From an uncultured Collinsella sp. (GTDB lineage: Bacteria > Actinomycetota > Coriobacteriia > Coriobacteriales > Coriobacteriaceae), in the NCBI GenBank assembly GCA_937995345.1, contig CALKKS010000004.1, positions 1 through 64,000 of the forward strand: DNA of 64,000 nucleotides. Reading direction: 5' to 3'. The translations under genes and the position numbers were made by a program. Shown one piece after another: positions 59,042-64,000 of this stretch. Under the pieces are notes generated by a model. That model saw only the letters and a program-made list of their open reading frames with translations, searched no databases and was not told the origin of the DNA. Each line of letters begins with the position of its first letter. The first letter of the stretch is position 1.

Positions 59042-60643
59042 ATGGATCAAAGCAAGCCTTCGTTCTTTATCACGACGCCCATCTACTACGTCAACGCCGA
59101 TCCGCACCTGGGCACGGCTTATTCCACCATCATCGCTGACGTCCAGGCTCGCTATCGCCGCTCCGCTGGCTTTAACGTCAAATTCCTGACCGGCATGGAC
59201 GAGCACGGCGAGAAGGTCGCCGAGGCCGCGGCCAAGCACGGCATGACGCCTCAGGAGTGGACCGACAGCCAGGCCCCGCACTTCAAGGAGCTGTGGAGCA
59301 AGCTCGAGATCTCCAACGACGACTTCATCCGCACCACCGAGCCGCGCCAGCATCACGCCGTGCAGTACCTGTGGGAGCGTATGAAGGAGTCCGGCTACCT
59401 GTACAAGGGCAGCTATGACGGCTGGTACTGCGTGCCCGACGAGACCTACTTTACCGATACGCAGGTCCAGAAGGGTGACGAAGAGTACGGCAGCGTCGGC
59501 CAGCACCTGTGCCCCGATTGCCACCGTCCGCTCGAGCGCGTGCAGGAGGAGTCCTACTTCTTTAAGCTTTCCGCCTTCCAGGACAAGCTGCTCAAGCTCT
59601 ATGACGAGCACCCCGACTTTGTCGAGCCCGCGTTCCGCATGAACGAGGTGCGCAGCTTTGTCGAGGGCGGCCTCAACGACCTTTCCGTAAGCCGTACGAG
59701 CTTTGACTGGGGTATTCAGGTCCCGTTCGACGAGGGCCACGTGACCTACGTGTGGTTCGATGCGCTGCTCAACTATATGACGGCCGTCGGCTACGGTGTC
59801 GACACCGACGAGGCTCGTGCCGAGCTGGCCTATCGCTGGCCCGCGCAGTTCCACATCGTGGGCAAGGACATCATTCGCTTCCACTGCGTCATTTGGCCTG
59901 CCATGCTCATGGCCATCGGCGAGGCCCTGCCCGAGCACGTCTTTGCCCACGGCTTCCTGACCGTGCGCAATGCCGAGACCGGCAAGGCCGAGAAGATGTC
60001 CAAGAGCCGCGGCAACGCCATCGCTCCGCAGGATGTTATCGACATGCTGGGCGTCGAGGGCTATCGCTATTACTTTATGACCGACGTGGTGCCCGGCACC
60101 GACGGCGCCATCAGCTTCGAGCGCATGGAGCAGGTCTACAACGCCGACCTAGCCAACAGCTGGGGCAACCTCATCTCGCGTTCGCTCAACATGAGCGGCA
60201 AGTACTTTGACGGTTGTGCGCCTGCCAAGCCTGCATCGTTCGATGCGTTCGACAACCCGCTGGCAAAGATCGCCGACGGCCTGGTCGATCGCTACATGGC
60301 CAAGATGGACGTGCTGGATTACGGCGGAGCTAAGGACGAGGTCATGGAGCTCATCCATGCCGCCAACCACTACATCGAGGACTCCGAGCCTTGGGCGCTT
60401 GCCAAGGACGAGGCTAAGGCCGACGAGCTGGCATTTGTGATCTACAACCTGCTCGAGGCCATCCGCATCGCCGCCCACCTGCTGATGCCGCTCATGCCCC
60501 AGACTTCTGCCGAGGCTCTGCGCCGCCTGTCCTGCGAGGACGAGGCCGCGAGCGACGACCTCAAGGGCATTTGCGCTTGGGGCCTGCTTGCCGGCGATCA
60601 GCCCGTCGAGAAGGGCGAGCCGCTGTTCCCGCGCCTGGGCTAA
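59042..60643 (+). CDS. metG: Methionine-tRNA ligase
   Basis: A 533-residue class I synthetase. The HIGH-like motif is PHLGTAYS (about 22-29). A zinc-binding connective peptide has CPDCHRP (single knuckle, about 160). The KMSKS motif is EKMSKSRGN (about 319). The helical anticodon-binding domain covers about 370-533. It lacks the C-terminal EMAP/Trbp111-like dimer domain, as in the short forms. TGGAGGA lies 9 bases before the ATG. A terminator follows at 60683. Confidence 0.95.
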   Translation: MDQSKPSFFITTPIYYVNADPHLGTAYSTIIADVQARYRRSAGFNVKFLTGMDEHGEKVAEAAAKHGMTPQEWTDSQAPHFKELWSKLEISNDDFIRTTEPRQHHAVQYLWERMKESGYLYKGSYDGWYCVPDETYFTDTQVQKGDEEYGSVGQHLCPDCHRPLERVQEESYFFKLSAFQDKLLKLYDEHPDFVEPAFRMNEVRSFVEGGLNDLSVSRTSFDWGIQVPFDEGHVTYVWFDALLNYMTAVGYGVDTDEARAELAYRWPAQFHIVGKDIIRFHCVIWPAMLMAIGEALPEHVFAHGFLTVRNAETGKAEKMSKSRGNAIAPQDVIDMLGVEGYRYYFMTDVVPGTDGAISFERMEQVYNADLANSWGNLISRSLNMSGKYFDGCAPAKPASFDAFDNPLAKIADGLVDRYMAKMDVLDYGGAKDEVMELIHAANHYIEDSEPWALAKDEAKADELAFVIYNLLEAIRIAAHLLMPLMPQTSAEALRRLSCEDEAASDDLKGICAWGLLAGDQPVEKGEPLFPRLG

Positions 60644-60682
60644 GACGCCGCGCGCCATATCGGCAATTTGCTGTTTAGATGT

Positions 60683-60714
60683 AAGGGCATGGCCGCAACG
60701 GTCCATGCCCTTTT
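60683..60714 (+). terminator. Terminator of metG
   Basis: Perfect 10 bp arms (60683-60692 and 60703-60712), 10-base loop, four T. Confidence 0.75.
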
Positions 60715-60750
60715 GCTTTACGATGCAGCCACCATGTTAAGGAGGCAACC

Positions 60751-61611
60751 ATGACAACTTCGCCTTTGGCAAACCCCACGGCAACGAGGGAGCTGCTAGA
60801 GGAGTTTGGCCTTGCGACCAAGCATCGCCTGGGCCAAAACTTCCTGATCGACAACCATGTGATCGAACGTATCTGCGAGCTCGCTGAGCTTGCGGGCGAT
60901 GAGCGCGTGCTCGAGGTCGGCCCGGGTTGCGGTACGCTGACGTTGGCCCTGCTGCAGGAGGCGGCGTGCGTTACGTCGATTGAGGCTGATCCCGAGCTTG
61001 AGCCGGTGCTCGACGCCCACGCCGCCGACTATGCCAACTTCCGCTTTATCATGGGTGATGCGCTCAAGGTGACGCCGGAGCAGATTGAGCAGGCCGCCGG
61101 TGGTGAACCCACGGTGTTCGTCGCGAATCTGCCCTACAACGTGGCGGCGACGATCATCCTTCAGTTCTTCCAGACGATGCCAGCGCTTAAGCGCGCTGTC
61201 GTCATGGTGCAAAAGGAAGTTGCAGATCGTATTGCCGCCGTGCCGGGTAACAAGACTTATGGCGGCTATACGGCAAAGCTCGGGCTGTATGCGCAGGTGA
61301 CGGGGCGCTTTGAGGTACCGCCGCGCTGCTTTATGCCGGCGCCGCATGTGGATTCTGCCGTAGTGCGCATCGATCGCGTTGACGGCGTGGTACCCGAGGG
61401 CCTCGACCGCGAGTTTGTGGCTCGTGTGATCGACGCCGCGTTTGCCCAGCGCCGCAAGACGATTCGCAACTCCATGAGCGCCAACGGCTTTGCCAAGGAC
61501 GCGCTCGACGCCGCCTTTGAGGCCTGCGGTATCGCACCTACCACGCGCGCCGAGACGCTCGACGTCGCCGCCTTTGTCCGTTTGGCTCAGGAGCTAATCC
61601 ATGACGCTTAA
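60751..61611 (+). CDS. rsmA: 16S rRNA dimethyladenosine transferase
   Basis: A 286-residue KsgA-type enzyme that dimethylates A1518 and A1519. LGQNFLIDNHVIERI is followed by AdoMet motif I VLEVGPGCGTLTLALL and the catalytic NLPYN (VANLPYNVAATI, about 127-138). RCFMPAPHVDSAVVRI is the typical late block. The start follows AAGGAGG. It overlaps tatD by 11 bases. Confidence 0.95.
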   Translation: MTTSPLANPTATRELLEEFGLATKHRLGQNFLIDNHVIERICELAELAGDERVLEVGPGCGTLTLALLQEAACVTSIEADPELEPVLDAHAADYANFRFIMGDALKVTPEQIEQAAGGEPTVFVANLPYNVAATIILQFFQTMPALKRAVVMVQKEVADRIAAVPGNKTYGGYTAKLGLYAQVTGRFEVPPRCFMPAPHVDSAVVRIDRVDGVVPEGLDREFVARVIDAAFAQRRKTIRNSMSANGFAKDALDAAFEACGIAPTTRAETLDVAAFVRLAQELIHDA

Positions 61612-62518
61612 TGCCGAACGCGTGACGTTTACCAAGAAAAAGAAAACGGTGGCCTGCCCGGAACCGCTGGCGCCGCTTGCCGATACGCATGCGCACCTGC
61701 TCTCATTTTGGAGCAAGGAAGTGCCCGAGACGCTCGAGCGCGCCAAGGAAGCGGGCATTGACTTGTTGGTGACGGTCTTCGATCCCATTGCCGATAAGCG
61801 CAGCGTGACGGACTATAGCGACTGGCTGGTTCGCGAGATCCTGCCGATGCGGGATATTCCGCAGGTCAAGTATCTCGCCGGTGTGCATCCGTATGGCGCG
61901 CCCGACTACACCGATAACATCCATGCCCAGATTGTGGCTGCGCTCGATGATCCCCTATGCGTTGGCATTGGCGAGATCGGTTTGGACTACCACATGGATT
62001 ACGACGACGATATTGCGCCGGCGCCCCACGACGTGCAGATCGACTGTATGGCGCGCCAGCTTGAGCTTGCCGTACGCCGCAATGTGGCGGTAGAGCTGCA
62101 TCTGCGTCATGAGGACACGGACGGGGAGCGCACCTCGCATGTGGACGCCTACAACGTGTTGTGCGAGGTCGGCGTGCCCCAGGCCGGTTGCGTATTGCAC
62201 TGCTTTGGCGAGGACCGAGCCACGATGGAGCGCTTTGTGGATTTGGGTTGTTACATCGCCTATGGCGGCGCGGCTACCTTTAAGCGCAACGACGACGCGC
62301 GCGAGGCATTCGCGGCAACACCGCTCGACCGTATTTTGTTCGAGACGGATTGTCCCTATATGGCGCCGGAGCCCATTCGCGGTCTTGAGTGCGAGCCTGC
62401 AATGATTTCCATCACAGCAAACGCGCTGGTCAACGACCGCGTCGATCGTACCGGTGAGGACGCCGAAGCAATCGCTCGAGCCGCCTGGGAAAACGCCTGC
62501 AAACTTTTTCAAAAATAG
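61601..62518 (+). CDS. tatD: TatD family metal-dependent hydrolase
   Basis: A 305-residue TIM-barrel nuclease. Metal ligands lie in DTHAHL, GEIGLDYH, ELHLRHE, LHCFGED and ETDCPYMAPEP. The family includes 3'-5' exonucleases and D-aminoacyl-tRNA deacylase-like enzymes. It has an N-terminal extension of about 25 residues (KKKKTVACPE) before the barrel. A variable loop (DYDDDIAPAP) follows the first metal strand. It is coupled to rsmA. Confidence 0.9.
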   Translation: MTLNAERVTFTKKKKTVACPEPLAPLADTHAHLLSFWSKEVPETLERAKEAGIDLLVTVFDPIADKRSVTDYSDWLVREILPMRDIPQVKYLAGVHPYGAPDYTDNIHAQIVAALDDPLCVGIGEIGLDYHMDYDDDIAPAPHDVQIDCMARQLELAVRRNVAVELHLRHEDTDGERTSHVDAYNVLCEVGVPQAGCVLHCFGEDRATMERFVDLGCYIAYGGAATFKRNDDAREAFAATPLDRILFETDCPYMAPEPIRGLECEPAMISITANALVNDRVDRTGEDAEAIARAAWENACKLFQK

Positions 62519-62521
62519 TTC

Positions 62522-62550
62522 TTGCGTTCGCGGTGGCGCTCCGTTATTCT
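62522..62550 (+). promoter_or_regulatory. Promoter of tRNA-Leu
   Basis: TTGCGT (62522-62527), 17 bp spacer, TATTCT (62545-62550), 11 bases before the tRNA. Confidence 0.6.
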
Positions 62551-62561
62551 AATTCCTGCAC

Positions 62562-62648
62562 GCGGGCGTGGCGGAATTGGCAGACGCGTACGGTTCAGGT
62601 CCGTATGGGGGCAACCCCATGAAGGTTCAAGTCCTTTCGCCCGCACCA
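62562..62648 (+). tRNA. tRNA-Leu (anticodon CAG), CCA encoded
   Basis: Class II tRNA with a long variable arm (ATGGGGGCAACCCCAT). The acceptor stem GCGGGCG / CGCCCGC is perfect. The anticodon loop TTCAGGT gives CAG, and CCA is encoded (62646-62648). The terminator AGCTCCCA/TGGGAGCT plus T6 follows (62660-62685). Its 3' end and terminator are repeated 189 bp downstream. Confidence 0.94.
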
Positions 62649-62694
62649 TTGAATGAAAGAGCTCCCAGCAATGGGAGCTTTTTTGTTATGGGCC
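62631..62694 (+). repeat. tRNA-Leu 3' end and terminator, copy 1 (genuine end)
   Basis: 64 bases from GTCCTTTCGCCCGC in the tRNA through the terminator to ATGGGCC. Identical to 62820-62883. Confidence 0.88.
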
Positions 62695-62819
62695 CCTTGC
62701 GGGGACTTGAACCTGCGAAGGAGCGAGCGTAAAGAAAACGCGGAGCGTTTTTAGCGAGCTGGCGAGGGCGCCGGCAGGCGGCCGAAGCCGGTGCGTGTCC
62801 GCGAAGCGGATACGCGGAC

Positions 62820-62883
62820 GTCCTTTCGCCCGCACCATTGAATGAAAGAGCTCCCAGCAATGGGAGCTTTTTTGTTATGGGCC
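62820..62883 (+). repeat. tRNA-Leu 3' end and terminator, copy 2 (displaced)
   Basis: Perfect 64-base copy, 189 bp after the first, without a tRNA 5' half. The 125 bp between holds GGGACTTGAACCTGCG (the reverse complement of a tRNA T arm) and then GGAGCGAGCG and GCGAAGCGGA-type palindromes. The layout is the same as downstream of tRNA-Phe. Confidence 0.85.
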
Positions 62884-62954
62884 TCTTGTTGGTGTCACAC
62901 AGCTGCTTCGTGCGGGTATCCTAGTGCCAACGTGTGCCTATCAGAGGAGAGACC

Positions 62955-63893
62955 ATGCTGTTATCTGGTATCATCGCTGCCCTTACGAGCCTTCTGCTTC
63001 CCATCATCATCTTGCTGCTCCTGCTCCCCAACGCCTGCTATGTCGTTGAACAGCAGCATGCTGTGATTATCGAGCGTCTGGGCAAGTTCAACCGCATCGT
63101 TAACGCGGGCTTCCACCTGAAGGTGCCTGTGATTGACCGCAAAGCTGCAACGGTGAGCCTGCGCACCATGAAAAACGGATTTGGCATCGACGTTAAGACC
63201 CAGGACAACGTGACCATCGGCCTTGAGGTCTCTGCTCAGTACCACGTGAGCTATGACATGGGTGCCGGCCCGGCAGATTCGGGTATCTACAAGAGCTACT
63301 ACATGCTGCAGGAGCCCGTCGACCAGATGCGCGATTTCATCACCGATGCCCTGCGCTCTTCCATCCCCGTCTACACGCTCGATGAGGTCTTTGCCAAGAA
63401 GGATGACATCGCCAAGGACGTTAATGCCACCGTGTCCGAGCAGATGGCTGCCTACGGCTTCACCCTCGTGTCGACACTCATCACCAAGATCGCGCTGCCG
63501 ACCGAGGTCGAGAACTCCATGAACGACATCAACGCCGCCCAGCGCAAGCGCGCCGCTGCGCAGGAGCTCGCCGAGGCCGATCGCATCAAGCGCGTTACTG
63601 AGGCGACCGCCGAGGCCGAGGCAATGGAAAAGGCGGGCGAGGGCATCGCCAACCAGCGCAAGGCCATTGCGCTGGGCATCAAAGATTCGCTCGAGATTAT
63701 CCAGGAGACGGGCGTCGGCAACGATGAGGCCAACCAGCTGTTCATGTTTACGCAGTGGTCCGAGATGATGACGGAGTTCGCTCGCACGGGCAAAACCTCG
63801 ACGGTCGTGCTGCCGAGTGATTTCTCGCAGTCTGCCTCGATGTTCGAGCAGATGCTGACCGCCGGTAAAGTTCAGAATGAGTCGAAGGAGTAG
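62955..63893 (+). CDS. SPFH/stomatin-family membrane protein
   Basis: A 312-residue prohibitin-fold protein. One N-terminal span (about 5-28) is followed by VVEQQHAVIIERLGKFNRIV, the band-7 signature. The SPFH domain runs to about residue 190 and a coiled coil (AAQELAEADRIKRVTEATAEA, about 205-250) completes it. Such proteins form ring-shaped membrane microdomain scaffolds. No NfeD partner gene is adjacent. AGAGGAG precedes the ATG. It is co-directional with rlmH. Confidence 0.88.
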   Translation: MLLSGIIAALTSLLLPIIILLLLLPNACYVVEQQHAVIIERLGKFNRIVNAGFHLKVPVIDRKAATVSLRTMKNGFGIDVKTQDNVTIGLEVSAQYHVSYDMGAGPADSGIYKSYYMLQEPVDQMRDFITDALRSSIPVYTLDEVFAKKDDIAKDVNATVSEQMAAYGFTLVSTLITKIALPTEVENSMNDINAAQRKRAAAQELAEADRIKRVTEATAEAEAMEKAGEGIANQRKAIALGIKDSLEIIQETGVGNDEANQLFMFTQWSEMMTEFARTGKTSTVVLPSDFSQSASMFEQMLTAGKVQNESKE

Positions 63894-63899
63894 ACGCGC

Positions 63900-64000
63900 G
63901 TGAGATATACCGTTGTTTGCGTTGGCAAGCTCAAAGAGCGCTTTTGGAAGGACGCTTGCGCCGAATACACCAAACGCTTGGGCGCCTATGCCAAGGTAGA
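63900..64000 (+). CDS. rlmH: 23S rRNA pseudouridine-1915 methyltransferase RlmH, 5' part only
   Basis: The first 33 codons are present and the gene runs off the window. MRYTVVCVGKLKERFWKDAC, then EYTKRLGAYAKV, matches the N-terminus of RlmH (SPOUT methyltransferase, about 155 residues). The GTG start at 63900 has AAGGAG at 10 bases. It overlaps no other gene and lies 6 bases after the SPFH gene. Confidence 0.9.
   Translation, partial: MRYTVVCVGKLKERFWKDACAEYTKRLGAYAKV

Overview
The window is GC-rich, densely coded bacterial chromosome. Protein content, codon use and small intergenic palindromes suggest an anaerobic gut actinobacterium of the class Coriobacteriia, most like Collinsella. That assignment rests on recognising sequences by eye and is not a computed match. 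About 52 protein genes, three tRNAs (Val-GAC, Phe-GAA, Leu-CAG), a T-box leader and a candidate structured leader RNA are supported.

Layout. 1-5500: a modular zinc-ribbon surface protein and a large M16C protease, convergent, with terminators and a 160 bp inverted-repeat element between them. 5500-6215: an intergenic stretch with duplicated hairpin repeats. 6216-10760: a PilZ (c-di-GMP receptor type) protein, a membrane-anchored protein and two secreted subunits with SipW-type signal peptides. 10852-17422: an accessory island with a Sau3AI-like restriction-modification pair, an AAA_14/DUF4143 ATPase behind five palindromes at an exact 23 bp period, a DUF5710 protein, and a possibly leaderless gene of unknown function. 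It ends near tRNA-Val. 18146-27218: four more SipW-type subunits, two SipW-type signal peptidases, a membrane-anchored McrB-like AAA+ ATPase and a DUF2357-like protein with a very long alanine-rich coiled coil. 27344-45962: housekeeping and transport genes (EamA permease, glmM, M32 carboxypeptidase, T-box-pheST, cobalt/nickel ECF transporter, PLC-like protein, pyk, Ca-type P-ATPase, rsgA). 46214-55819: a Tad/Flp pilus operon, then a toxin-antitoxin pair. 56564-64000: tRNA-Phe, an unusual GH5 homologue, rsmI, metG, rsmA, tatD, tRNA-Leu, an SPFH protein and the start of rlmH.

The most unusual system is the pair of blocks at 6216-10760 and 18146-27218. Together they hold seven related extracytoplasmic proteins: six with SipW-type signal peptides, one with an internal anchor, and most sharing a C-terminal hWhEGxDxxC-like motif. 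The same strand carries two dedicated SipW-type peptidases and an McrB/DUF2357 pair that elsewhere belongs to nucleic-acid defence. Here that pair is membrane-tethered and appears to have no nuclease domain. I infer a surface-fibre or matrix export and assembly machine, possibly c-di-GMP controlled, with an R-M island inserted between its halves.

Other points of interest: a leader RNA before the Ca-type ATPase whose helices would hide the ribosome binding site; two tRNA genes (Phe and Leu) whose 3' ends plus terminators are duplicated 186 and 189 bp downstream; and a GH5 homologue that appears to lack the catalytic acid/base.
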